A stretch of 64,000 nt of DNA from positions 8,171,296 to 8,235,295 of the forward strand of contig NC_064035.1 in assembly GCF_932526225.1 (NCBI RefSeq). Direction: 5' to 3'. Under the pieces are notes generated by a model. That model was not told where the DNA came from, did no database searches, and saw only the letters and a list, made by a program, of their open reading frames with translations. Position numbers and translations under genes: made by a program. Shown piece after piece: positions 1 to 14,891 of this stretch. The stretch comes from Nematostella vectensis (Eukaryota > Cnidaria > Anthozoa > Actiniaria > Edwardsiidae). How positions within the stretch are numbered: the first letter of the stretch is position 1; each line of letters starts with the position of its first letter.

Positions 1-423
1 AGGAATGAATAAGCGCCCCCTTTGAATAAGCACTTTTCCTAAATGGGCACCTCCCATAAACTTGTAGCACTGATGAAGGGGATCCGAAGGGGACTGTTCG
101 TTTGAAAAGAGGCAACAATGACTGAAATAAACAGTACTACCTGAACAACATGTTATCATTGAAGGCCTGTATTGTTATGATTCTGGGAGGGTTTGTAATC
201 CCTACAGGTTGTCAAAAAGCTATTTTCATTTAGAGAGATACAAACGTTTTTAAAAAAGGTACCTCTCCATTTAAGAACCCATGCATCTTCCTGAATAAGT
301 GCCTTGTTTGGGAAGTGAGAAATTTATAATGGCACTTAGTAGGGCAATGACAGTGCTGTCTTGAATTGTTATTACCACAATTGCCATGACTGTAATTGAA
401 GTTATAATGACTATTCTCTATAG
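1..423. other. Intron sequence upstream of first visible V-ATPase exon
   Basis: No coding exon is recognised here. The stretch is AT-rich and ends in a splice acceptor (TTCTCTATAG) for the exon that starts at 424, so it is most likely an intron of the V-ATPase subunit a gene whose 5' exons lie outside the window. Confidence 0.6.
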
Positions 424-4948
<4,525 letters not shown>

Positions 4949-5567
4949 GGTGGCCAACTCCCACACAGGAACAATTGAGAAACTTTAATGGCGTGTATTT
5001 TACTCTACAAACTCGCCTGTTCAACCTCGTTTCGCCATTGTATTTTACTCTACAAACTCGCCTGTTCAACCTCGGTTCGCCCTTATATTTTACTCTACAA
5101 ACTCGCCTGTTCAACCTCGGTTCGCCCTTATATTTTACTCTACAAACTCGCCTGTTCAACCTCGGTTCGCCCTTATATTTTACTCTACAAACTCGCCTGT
5201 TCAACCTCGGTTCGCCCTTGTATTTTACTCTACAAACTCGCCTGTTCAACCTCGTTTCGCCCTTGTATTTTTACAAACTCGCCTGTTCAACCTCGGTTTG
5301 CCCTTGTATTTTACTCTACAAACTCGCCTGTTCAGTCTCGGTTTAGCAAAGTATAGAATTGATAGACTCGAAATTAGACAACCACAAAAAGACTTAAATT
5401 AGTATTGGCGCGGATTTCATTTCTGTCCGTGATATTTCAAAGAAGCTTGGTTATTATATAATGGCCTAGCGAAGGGGAGTAGACGAGGGTTGTAAAAGCA
5501 CCTCTCAAGAAAGCTCTAGACATGCAATTTAACCTGTATCCGTGATTGTACTTAAGTGAACAATAAA
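4949..5567 (+). other. V-ATPase 3' UTR with poly(A) signal
   Basis: The stretch after the TAA contains a 45-bp tandem array and then unique sequence ending in AATAAA at 5562-5567. The array is therefore probably transcribed as part of the mRNA. The extent is inferred from the signal only. Confidence 0.65.
4995..5342 (+). repeat. 45-bp minisatellite, about 8 copies
   Basis: The unit is 45 bp and contains TATTTTACTCTACAAACTCG and CCTGTTCAACCTCGGTTCGC. Copies are nearly identical; the seventh has lost a few bases. Because 45 is a multiple of three, frames on both strands stay open by chance. It starts about 45 bp after the V-ATPase stop codon. Confidence 0.95.
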
Positions 5568-6233
5568 ATGATGTTTTTCGGTTGAGTGAGTGGTTTATGT
5601 TAAGACACTGTTCATATTTGCTGATATTCTCAGAATAACGAAAGATTGGATCAGCGATGAATGGTTAGAATGCCTGAAACAGCAGGTGAAGATATTACAA
5701 GTCAAAACATAAAAAACTTGTTTTACTCTCACTACGCCATCAAATTGTTCCACCACTTGTATTAGTTTTCATTGCGTTAATAGTATTTTTATTCGAGGCC
5801 TTCTAATGTTCGCCTAAGTGCTAAGGCATCACACTTCTAGGGAACGCTGTAGAAGCTTCGTAGGGATCGGAAGCTTGACCGCCATGCCGTAGGCTTCACT
5901 CAATCGTAAAGTATGAAGTACAGTTTGCACGGCTCTTTCGTCAAAATCACGGGTAGACTAAACTAATTGCCTCACCGTGCGATTGATGTGCAGCGCTTTG
6001 CCTATCATAACCGGGCAGCCGCGGGGCCTAACGCAACGACCGCTCATTTGCGCCTACAACTTCAAATCGCAGCGAACTCGCTGCGTCCGTCAATTTACAA
6101 CAGCTTGATGTCTATTTTTAAACTAAGCGTTATTCGTGCGTTGTTCTGTGAGATAGTTCCGGTGATAAATTGGTTAGTGGCTTCGCCTTGGAAAAAGCCC
6201 TTTTACAACAAGGTGCGCGAAGACTTGTCTCAA
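5568..6233. other. Intergenic / GPCR 5' region
   Basis: No recognisable gene. The frame of the downstream GPCR is open from about 5967, with an in-frame ATG at 6108, but the extra peptide does not look like a receptor N-terminus. The region probably holds the GPCR promoter and 5' UTR; no clear TATA box was seen. Confidence 0.5.
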
Positions 6234-7244
6234 ATGGATGAAAGCACGGCGAATTCTACGTCTAACGCCTCGTGCTCGCTGCTCCCCTCCCCGTATCTTG
6301 TTGAACACCCGGCTTTAGCTGCTACAAGGCTGTCAGTAGAGGCTGGCGCCGCGATTGTTGGCGTTCTTGGCAACATTCTCGTGTGCGTGCTTGCAACAAG
6401 GATGCGCATTCTAGGCCCGTCTGATGGCCTCTACATCCGTAGCTTGGCCATCTCAGACCTAGGCATCCTCCTGGTAAATTTTCCAATTGCTGTCATCAAG
6501 GAACAGTCCCCTCTAAACTGGCCGATTGGTAGAGTTATGTGCTATGTGCTGTACCCGGTCTCGGAGATGTTCCATGGAGCTTGCATCTGGTCGATCGTGG
6601 CGATCGCGATCGAGAGGTATCGTATTATCGTCCACAACACCCACCCAAGTCTTACGGCTACCAAGTTGACTATTCTATCCATATGGCTTGGTGCGTTCGC
6701 CTTGTTTGTTGTTCCACTACTTTTTATCGTGTGTTATGAGGTGCACCCGTGCGGTACGCTTTGTCTGTTCAAATGGCCCAACATGATGCACAATAGTTAC
6801 ATCGTGCTCGATATTTGCCTGTTATACCTGCTACCGCTTATGGCGATTTTGTTCACTTACGCTCGCATCACTCGAGAGCTGAACAAGAGCACCACGCTAC
6901 ACCGACATCTGGCGTCCGTACTCGAGGCACGCAAAGACGAGGAACTGGAGAGAGTAAGACAAAACGCGCGCACGAAGCAGCTTCTGACGGCGCTAGTGTG
7001 GGTCTTCACCATAACGATGCTACCGCTCAACTTGTTCAGGCTCGTGTTCATCTGCTGGAAAGACTTCAGCAAACACAGGCTCTTCCTTGTGTTTTATAAC
7101 GTGTCTGTGCTAGGAGTAGTGGTAAGCTCCGCGGCCGACCCTATCATTTATTCGATTATTACGAGAGCTTTCATCGCAAGCCTCATGTGCAAGTGGAAGA
7201 AACGTAACGATGGAGAAGAAAAAATGGTAGAATCTAAATTGTAA
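6234..7244 (+). CDS. Rhodopsin-family (class A) G protein-coupled receptor, single exon
   Basis: A seven-transmembrane receptor of 336 aa from the ATG at 6234. This start is preferred because it gives a 22-30 residue extracellular tail with two N-glycosylation sequons (NST, NAS) just before TM1. An in-frame ATG at 6108 would add 42 residues. Class A landmarks: GN at 46-47 in TM1, LAISD with D75 in TM2, C103 at the top of TM3, ERY at 127-129 in place of DRY, Cys-rich second extracellular loop (C167, C173, C177), P254 in TM6 within TMLPLN, and DPIIY at 302-306 in place of NPxxY. A long basic and acidic third loop precedes TM6. The short tail ends WKKRNDGEEK plus six residues. The overall look is peptide- or amine-receptor-like; the ligand cannot be assigned. 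Intronless class A receptors are common in cnidarians. Confidence 0.9.
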   Translation: MDESTANSTSNASCSLLPSPYLVEHPALAATRLSVEAGAAIVGVLGNILVCVLATRMRILGPSDGLYIRSLAISDLGILLVNFPIAVIKEQSPLNWPIGRVMCYVLYPVSEMFHGACIWSIVAIAIERYRIIVHNTHPSLTATKLTILSIWLGAFALFVVPLLFIVCYEVHPCGTLCLFKWPNMMHNSYIVLDICLLYLLPLMAILFTYARITRELNKSTTLHRHLASVLEARKDEELERVRQNARTKQLLTALVWVFTITMLPLNLFRLVFICWKDFSKHRLFLVFYNVSVLGVVVSSAADPIIYSIITRAFIASLMCKWKKRNDGEEKMVESKL

Positions 7245-8611
7245 TGTTTATTCCATGTTTCAATGTATTATAACTATTAGAAATAGAGGGCCAATATTCA
7301 CGTGATAGAGTCTGATGACACGAATTTATTGTATCCCGCATCGCCAAGCACCGTATCACGCGATTCCGCGCAATTGAATACACACTTTTATGCAATCATT
7401 TGAGCGATTCCATACTCTTGGCTGCACTCTTTGGTTCTATAGGCGCCGTCATGTTTGTATTTACCGACATCTTGCCTCCGATCCCAATATGAGCACCTTT
7501 GTTGACTCGGTTTCCTCCAGGTATACAATTAAATACAGAACCTTAATAAACTGCGACCTCGCCTGACTGACTGGCTTTTAGCACGCTATTCCGGGCGCTT
7601 TTGGTGCATTTCATTCAGCGGAGGAAGTCAAGAAACCCTAAAATATTTAGAATTTCAATAATCGCCAATGCGGCACATTAACGGAGAATGTATGATCATG
7701 GTGTTTCGTGATAGCGGCGACAGACGATCCTTCCGCGCTAAAACACACTCTTAAGATCCAAGACAATTAAAGCCGGGATATATGTCTTTTCATGGCTGTT
7801 TGCCTTCTGTTGCGCATATCAATTGTAGAGTACTAATAGAGATATTGCCTGGGGTAGGAGTAACTTCAATCGATCACCAATTCTTGTTATGTCAAAAGGT
7901 AATGAGCCCTTAATTGATATCCTGAGAATATTTTAATGCATGGAACAGTTTGATACAATCATCAGGTTTCTGGTGTAGTCGGCATGAATCGGCATTTATC
8001 CCCAAAGTCAAAAGATGTTTCGTACCTCTTCGCGAGTCGACAATTTCTAGATTTTAAAAAAAGTTCCGACGAGTCGTTACGGAAACTTTTGTCTCGTCCT
8101 TCCTTATTTTTTCTCAATCAAAATTCTAAGTAGTTATGAAATCAAAGACACATGGATTTAACAGTCGTCGAAATGAAATATACGTGCACCATATCAAGAT
8201 GACCGGTCCCTCCCAGTCCCTCTTAGATTCTTCCCCTAAAAGATCTACCTTATTACACTTTATTTTCGCGACGTCAAAATTTCGCGATTATGAGATGGCG
8301 ATATTTCGCGACACTTTATTTACGCGATTTTCTTATTTTCGTAAAAAACAGATCACTTAATTTTTAAATTGAACCCTGAAAGAACAAAGAGAGGCGTGGA
8401 GGATTCAAACTTCCTTAGCATATATGTAGAAAAAGTTATTTCTACAGAAATAAAAAAGAAAAGCTATTAACAATTATCGCATCGATAAGTGGTAAATAGT
8501 CAAAAACTATTTCATCCTCGAAAACAAAGACCTTGACATATGCAAAGAATACATATCAACATTATCTACAATATGGGCAGTCTATAGCCATTATTGTTCA
8601 TTTGTACATTT
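7245..8611. other. Intergenic, no gene recognised
   Basis: AT-rich sequence after the GPCR. Short TTTCGCG-type motifs recur around 8265-8345. No exon, RNA gene or array is supported. Confidence 0.5.
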
Positions 8612-8712
8612 CTTACAAAGCTAAGGTGCTAATAGTCCCGGTAATCGTCTAGTCCAAGATGACCATATCATGAAGAGAAAAACGATGGAGCATACACGTT
8701 TTGTCGCAATTT
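8612..8712 (+). repeat. Dispersed repeat, copy 1
   Basis: Shares AATAGTCCCGGTAAT, AAGATGACCA and a GACGATGG/AACGATGG plus GCATACA block, in the same order and orientation, with 14312-14417. A dispersed repeat family of unknown class. Confidence 0.65.
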
Positions 8713-8799
8713 CCTTTACAAAAGGTGCTTTAGTTTGCATAACGCTTGTAGTTTTCGTAAATGGAGAAAGTGAAAATCAAAGCCGTTCCCTCGCTCTTA

Positions 8800-9004
8800 G
8801 GGCGCGTTTTCTTCTTATCATACTGGAATGGGAATGGTTGGTAGAGAATGTTCAGAATGACATTCGAGTCATTCTGCTACAGGTAGCAGAATGGGTGGAA
8901 TGGCCTTCATTCCATTCCGGAAGGGGAACGCGGGATAAACGAACGCGCGCTATTTCTATTCTAATCCTTCTCATTCCAGAATCACGAGTAAAAAAAACGC
9001 GCCC
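8800..9004. mobile_element. Harbinger-type MITE, 205 bp
   Basis: The termini GGGCGCGTTTT and AAAACGCGCCC are inverted repeats, flanked by the 3-bp target-site duplication TTA (8797-8799 and 9005-9007). GGG ends with a TWA duplication are typical of PIF/Harbinger elements. It has no transposase. A run of open frame across it is not a gene. Confidence 0.8.
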
Positions 9005-9007
9005 TTA

Positions 9008-9820
9008 GCTTCTTATCTATAAGCTAGTGGGTACCAGTGAAACATTCACGTTTATAATTATAATTAATAAAAGACATTAGTCTGAAACAAAAAACGCGGT
9101 TACATCATAGTCATATAATTAATTTATACCTCTGTATTTTCAATATACCAAGTTTCATTATAAATAATCTTTATTTTTTTCTAAAACTATATTTTGTATG
9201 CTACGCTCAAACTACGCCCAAAATATATTTTCTTTACTTTTCTCTGCCTTATTGGGGGACCTGTGTTTGGCGGGAAATTCATGCGAGTTCGCATGTCTAC
9301 ATTCAAGTCAATAGCAAATGCAATCAAAGTTTTTCCAAAACGTTTGTATGGGCATTAAAAAGCACGAATCCTTGCTTGTGGATTTATGTATGATCGGCTA
9401 AGCTTGAGATTTGTTTTGTCAGTCGTATATTTTTACGAAGAAAACATGGACCGACAGGACATCAGAACTGAATCTAACAATAAATGGAATTTGAAAGTGG
9501 TTTAGAATAAGTTTTTATTCTATAGTTTAATCTTATATTTAAGTATTTAATCGATATTATTGTGGCTGTTTTAAAACCTCTTTGAAATTATTGTTTACAA
9601 AATGCGTGCGCTTGGTGTCGTGCCAGACGCAAACAAAAGTCTTCAAAAAGTGATCCTGTCAACATTGTGCTTTATTATTCCCCCCCCCCCCCGAACAAGT
9701 GTGATTTGTTTGAAAACCACGACGTTCTGGACGTCAATGGTGCTTTTGGCTGTGATTTAGAAATACTTTTTGGGTCTCTGATGGAGAGCTCCAAAATGTC
9801 GCGTTTGCGATATAAGATAA
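9008..9820. other. Intergenic, no gene recognised
   Basis: AT-rich sequence with a poly-C run near 9680. No supported exon. Confidence 0.5.
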
Positions 9821-10229
9821 AGGCCAAGATACACGAGGCAATTTTCGTCTGCAACTGGCAACGCAATAATGACTAATAAAAATTATTGCAAGTTGCAGAG
9901 GGATGTCACACGCTCGCAATATTTTTTCGCAATGCAACACATCTGCTGTAAATTCTAAATGTCAGCAGCTCTTCGACGAAATACGGCCAGAAAACAGTAA
10001 CTCTGACATCCATTGCGATGTCAGTTGCCATAACATGTCACACGCAGCAACTTGTCTCGGTTTGTTGCGAAAAGTAGGTTTGTTGCGAAAAGTAGAGACG
10101 ATCTCTACTTTTCGCAATAATTTGCTGCATTTCCAGTTGCAAAAAGGGGATGTTACACGAGGCAATTACGCGTGCAACGATCATTGCGTTACCAGTTGCA
10201 GACGAAAATTGCCCCGTGTTACATGGCCT
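9821..10229. mobile_element. Harbinger-type MITE, 409 bp
   Basis: Long terminal inverted repeats of about 48 bp: the left begins AGGCCAAGATACACGAGGCA and the right ends ACGGG-like sequence then TGGCCT. Both contain TTTTCGTCTGCAACTGG or its complement. TAA is duplicated at 9818-9820 and 10230-10232. The interior has further palindromes built from TTGCGAAAAGTAG and TTTTCGCAA around 10075-10125. There is no transposase, so it is non-autonomous. Confidence 0.8.
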
Positions 10230-10303
10230 TAAGGTTTGTACGAAAATAAAGTCCAACAGAAAACATTGGAAACCGGGTCAATGGTCAATCATGTAATAAT
10301 CCT

Positions 10304-10505
10304 CTAAAAATCCTCAGATATTCCTCTATAAGATCCTGTCCCTCTCAGATATTCCTTTATAAGTCCCAGTCCCTCTCAGATATTCCTCTATAAGATCCAG
10401 TCCCTCTCAGATATTCCTCTTTAAGATCCAGTCCCTCTCAGATATTCCTCTATAAGATCCAGTCCCTCTCAGATATTCCTCTATAAGAACCAGTCCCTCG
10501 CAGAT
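10304..10505 (+). repeat. 31-bp minisatellite, about 6-7 copies
   Basis: Direct copies of CCCTCTCAGATATTCCTCTA followed by TAAGATCCAGT, at high identity. Confidence 0.9.
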
Positions 10506-10690
10506 GACGTCATAGATTCTTCATAGTGCCCGCGCAATGATCGTACTAACGTCAGAGAGTCTTCATATAGTCAAGCAATGATTGAACTACATTATGACGA
10601 CAACTCTTCATAGAGTCGCGCAAGAATTAAACTAACGTCATGGGTTCTTGATAGAGCCGCAAAATGGTTTGACTACATTATGACTTTATA
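10506..10690 (+). repeat. Degenerate repeat of about 45 bp, four copies
   Basis: Four diverged copies of a unit made of GACGTCA, a TTCATAGAGTC-like part, CGCAA(T)GAT and a final ACTAAC or ACTACATTAT. The 31-bp array lies immediately before it. Confidence 0.6.
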
Positions 10691-11714
10691 TATTCGCATT
10701 GATTTTATGGATTTGCTCTAAAATGTCATTGCATAGATTTTAACACATTGACCCCTCAACCGGCCTGTACTGGCTTTGAGAAGTACCCACAACCCAAAAA
10801 ATTCATAAATGCAAAATAAACACAACAAGATAAAGATACTCAGGCATCAGTCTAAGGGATAAATGGTCTTGAAAATATGCATCCAACCAATGTGTTGGCA
10901 ACTACTCTTAAGCCAAATAATAGCACAGGTTCCTTGACAAATTTCAAATCGAACAAGGAAAGAAAAGCAGATTCCCCCCTCTCAATTAAACGCTCAAAAT
11001 ACCACACAAGTGAGAGAGATCAGCAAACACAGCTCAAGACACAAATAAATATCTGTATTCTGATCCTCCAGGTTCATTTCCATGGCCTCAAAACACAATG
11101 TCCACTCCTTGAAGGCTTGTAAAACCACTTGGATGTCTTTACGGATTGCAAAGCATTTTGGAAGATCCAGGGAAAAAATCACGAGGGGAGGGCCAGTCAA
11201 CACTCCTCTCCCCAAAGTCAGATGGTTTTAAATCAATCCCAGGTCATACAGACTCAGAATAGCAGTGTACACAATTTTGGAATCAGTTTGGTTCCAGAAA
11301 AGACAGCATTTAGGAGAGCTGTGGTGATTCATTAGAAAATTATTTTCTCATCCAGGCAAAGCCAAACAAGAAAAAAATCATCATGAATCCACATTTGCTT
11401 GCAAATATCCATAAGCAAAGCACTCAATTATGCCCCAATAGACTTTATGATGTCCTGAGACACTCTCCTAATATGCTCATAGCTGTATTTTTGATGAAAA
11501 ATACAAGCAACCATCAACTTGTGCTCGCTTCAGTACAACGACGATGGACTAAAAGTGGGGACCGTAGCACTGTTGGAAAACTAGGATACCGCTGACTAGG
11601 TGAAGCTGTGTTTGACTTTGACGGGCTGTATAAAACTCGGAATAGAGGGGGAGGTATCTGTTTTCAAACTGTTGTTTTTGTAAATTCAGCTAAAAAATAG
11701 CCAGGCTGCAGCTT
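10691..11714. other. Intergenic, no gene recognised
   Basis: Several open frames of about 70-80 codons exist on both strands (for example around 10877-11120 and 11383-11595). None shows a family I recognise, plausible splice context or repeat structure. The stretch could be the 3' UTR of the minus-strand CH-domain gene or non-coding. Confidence 0.4.
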
Positions 11715-13479
11715 TTACTCAGCTACGTCACAGAAGCGAGGGCTGTTCTTAAAGAGTCGTTTTCTCGTGGCATCGTCACAGAAGATGTCCAACATGTAGC
11801 GTTTCTTCTTTCTGGGTTCCACTTCATTATCTATGTGAATGCAAAAATATGGATGTCGTCAGGATCCTGTGTTGTAGGCGTCCCTCCCCTCCCCACAAAC
11901 TACGAGAATAAACTTTCTTTTAGTGGTATCAATTATTGAACAAGCAATCTACCCCTTACTCCTTCTTATGTTCCTTTCCTAGCAAGCCAGAGAGTAGGGA
12001 TCTCGCTAAGAATAGGTCTTCATCTAGAGCTCGCGTCTTTGACACATTTTTGTCATTTTGGGCTAAATAAGAAAACCTCTAATGAGCTCTAATCACCCGA
12101 GAGTGACCGCTTAATAGAGGTTCAACTGTATATTCCACTTAATCAACCATACTCAACTAGGCTGGTGATCTTTAAAACGCTGGTAAAATAATGATATGTA
12201 TGTTGCCATGGATTTCTCATCCGGGACCTTCAAATCCGTAACGTCACACACATCTAATAAGGCCGGAATGCCCAGTTCTCGCTCGGCAATGCTAAATGCC
12301 TAAAAGGAATAATGGGAAATGTGTTATATTGAATAATTGAAATATGATATCGGAAATGTATGAAATGATACAGCTCGAATGTGAATGTGAATGGCAATGA
12401 ATGGCTCAAGGAAGCCTATAGCTCGCTTTTATCGGAAGTGATGTCATAATTTTCTAAAACACGGAAATAGATAAAGGAAACCAAGCTTGACTTACCAATC
12501 CGTTGTTCTTCGCGTGATCGTCTTTGCAAAGCTGTTCAAAGTTTCTGTGGAGGATATTGGAAAGAGGGCTTTACTGAAAAGAATGAATATCCTTCTCCTC
12601 CCTCTTGGGTTTGTCGTCCTGACAGCCAGTAATAGCAAATAGTTGCTTATTTTGTATAAGATATGGGTACGCTAATGGGCGATTCCTTAGCAGGGCTGTA
12701 GCTAGCATGGGTCAGGGGGGGGGGGGGGGGGGGTGGATAAGGTGCCCCCTTAGAAGAAAAGGAATTTTACAGAAGACTGGTACTAGTATCTTAGTACTAT
12801 CTGGGACTATCTGTTCAGAGCGACGTAAATTTTGTATAGATGACGAAACACTGTTTCACCTAGAAGTTAAAAATATATTCGCCTAAACCTCACAGAAAGA
12901 CTGAAAAACAACTAGACTATAGAAAACACACAAATTCTCCTATACTATAGAGATCATATAACTTCTCCTAGACTATAGAAAACACAGATTGAACTTATTC
13001 TATTAGCACCCGAACGAGGCAACTCAATGGAATGTGAGATGAGCAAACGTGTTTAGCTTTCACGGCACCTGGCGAGTGCGCAAAAACTATTTTAATATGG
13101 ATTTGAAGGTAAAAATAATTCTTATTAATTTTAAAGAAGCGTTAATCACTTTTGAAAAACCTTTCTCTCACTGTATAGCATACTTTGCTGGCGCTCGCTC
13201 ATTTGAGAAAAAACACTCTTGTTCATCTGTTTCTGAATTAATTCTCGTTAGGTATTCGATGGATAATTGTGTCATTGTGTAGTATACGTACATGAGATCA
13301 GGTCGGAATCTGTGAATAATCGCGCACAAGGCCATCCCGTCCCGCCACGAATGAGTGAGATCACGCACGTTCACGTCACGGTAGCCGCTAGTTTGCTGTC
13401 GACACCACTCTACAAGCGCGGCTTTTCCCGTCAACACGACACCACTCGCCTCTGTCTCTCGCTGCTTGGCCGGTAACAT
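11715..13479 (-). CDS. Small single calponin-homology (CH) domain protein, MICAL/MICAL-like type
   Basis: Four exons read on the minus strand: 13479-13292, 12544-12496, 12299-12158, 11830-11715, giving 164 aa. CH domains bind actin or other cytoskeletal partners. Residues about 20-125 form one CH domain: [20 protein letters not shown], then [50 protein letters not shown] and [17 protein letters not shown]. This is closest in look to MICAL and MICAL-L CH domains, but the flanking FAD or LIM domains of those proteins are absent. The start ATG (13479) lies about 100 bp after a TATA box. A basic C-terminal tail ([11 protein letters not shown]..., ending RFCDVAE) comes from the last exon. Uncertain point: the third donor (GTTGAG at 12157) is weak. 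If it is not used, the protein ends five residues after FKDHQPS-like sequence at a TGA, near 130 aa. Confidence 0.8.
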
Positions 13480-13562
13480 GTGCGGAACAAAAAATCAGTC
13501 GATGAAGAATTCTTGCTCGAATAAATGATCCCTAGGTGGGTCTTGTCTCGGTTCTGGATGCA
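13480..13562 (-). promoter_or_regulatory. 5' leader with 22-codon upstream ORF
   Basis: On the minus strand an ATG near 13562 opens a short frame (MHPEPRQDPPRDHLFEQEFF plus two residues) that stops before the CH-protein ATG. It may be an upstream ORF in the leader, or the leader may be spliced. This is seen in sequence only. Confidence 0.35.
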
Positions 13563-13578
13563 TAACTGCAGCTTAGGG

Positions 13579-13586
13579 TTTATATA
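13579..13586 (-). promoter_or_regulatory. TATA box of CH-domain gene
   Basis: TATATAAA on the minus strand, about 100 bp before the CH-protein ATG. This predicts a transcription start near 13550. Confidence 0.55.
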
Positions 13587-14891
13587 GTCGCGTGCTAGAG
13601 GTATTTTTAGAGTGGTTTTTGTAGTAGACCGGGTTTTATGCTCCTACTAATATTGTTTTGCGGCCCGAATACGGATATGCGCAATGTTTTATTCTAATTA
13701 ATAAATGACTAGGTGTGATACAGACAATGAAAATTGCAGCAGGATTTACTGCTTGCTACTGGACCGGCGCATAATTGTCTCATAGGTGTAGACATGGATT
13801 CTTTAACCATGAAAAGAGAAGGTTCAGTTACACAGATATGCTAGAAGGAGAGTGAGTCAGAAATAAAAAGCTAATATCTACATGAGACCACACAGGTTTA
13901 ATTGACTTTGTTTTTGGGGGAGCGGAATTATCAGATTATCAAAAAAACCCATTGTAATGTTGGATAAAGCAAAAAAATCTGAATATCGGCGAAGAAGAGG
14001 CGGAACTGAGGAGGCAACGCTTTTACCCTAGAAATTGCTTCCTTTCTAGTAGAAGCTGACTTGCAAGGCATTTTCTAAACGTTACCAAAACCTAAGCTTT
14101 TCAAAACGTTTCTCATATATAATAGCTTAGCCAACCCTGTCGCTCTGACCAGTTTCACGCAAAGAGCACTTACGTGACAGACGGCAAAAGCGTCTTTGTA
14201 GGGGACCCCTTTTAACACTCATCCTGCCCGACCCACTTCTTAGAGTGACCCACTCCAAGAAGGCGCGCTCTGCCGTAACGGCGCCGTGACTAAAGCTGGT
14301 GCAAGAGGTGTTTTTTTTTACAAAGCAAAGGTGTTAATAGTCCCGGTAATTACCTAGCCGTAAGATGACCACACCACAAAGAAAATATGAGACGATGGTG
14401 CATACAAGTTATGTCGCTTACATCGTACTGAAATCATAGGTATTTTGCGCTGTATTATTTGCTTAGCTAAATTTGGATTGCATAAAAATAACTACGCTCC
14501 CATAATTTTAAGAAAAATGCCAAAAGTTTTGCTATTTGCACACTTCAAAGCCGCGAGAAAATGGCGAGAAAGTGGAATTTCAAGCCATCACAGAATGCAA
14601 AATATTAGGTCGTTGTTTTTTATTCTTTATTATTATTTCTAGATACAATATCGATTTAGAATACAATATCGAATATAACTAAAAATGATGTGGTTCAGAA
14701 AGAAATTCCATATATAATGAGAAAAATCTACTTACAAGTGTGTTTCACGTGTTTGTAAAATAATCAATGCGTATTTTACGCTTCTATTCGAATACTTGGT
14801 TGCAAAGTTAAAATTGAAACATTAAGAATACAAGTTCAAAGACACCTAAAATGAAAATCGGGTTTAAAATAAAAATACTAATAAAATAAAT
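13587..14891. other. Intergenic and DIS3L2 3' flank
   Basis: No gene recognised. Minus-strand AATAAA signals at 14619-14631 could end the DIS3L2 transcript. Dispersed repeat copy 2 sits at 14312-14417. Confidence 0.5.
14312..14417 (+). repeat. Dispersed repeat, copy 2
   Basis: Partner of 8612-8712, with the same order of short conserved blocks (TTACAAAG, AATAGTCCCGGTAAT, AAGATGACCA, CGATGG). Copies differ by scattered substitutions. Confidence 0.65.

Noticed and set aside
5967-6233. GPCR start upstream of 6234
   Set aside because: The first codon of the long frame is TTG and the next ATG (6108) adds residues without signal-peptide or receptor character; the ATG at 6234 gives a normal glycosylated N-terminus.
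8670-9008. 112-codon frame
   Set aside because: It runs through a Harbinger-type MITE and has no recognisable domain.
10877-11595. Small ORFs on both strands
   Set aside because: No family resemblance, no repeat or splice support; not reported as genes.
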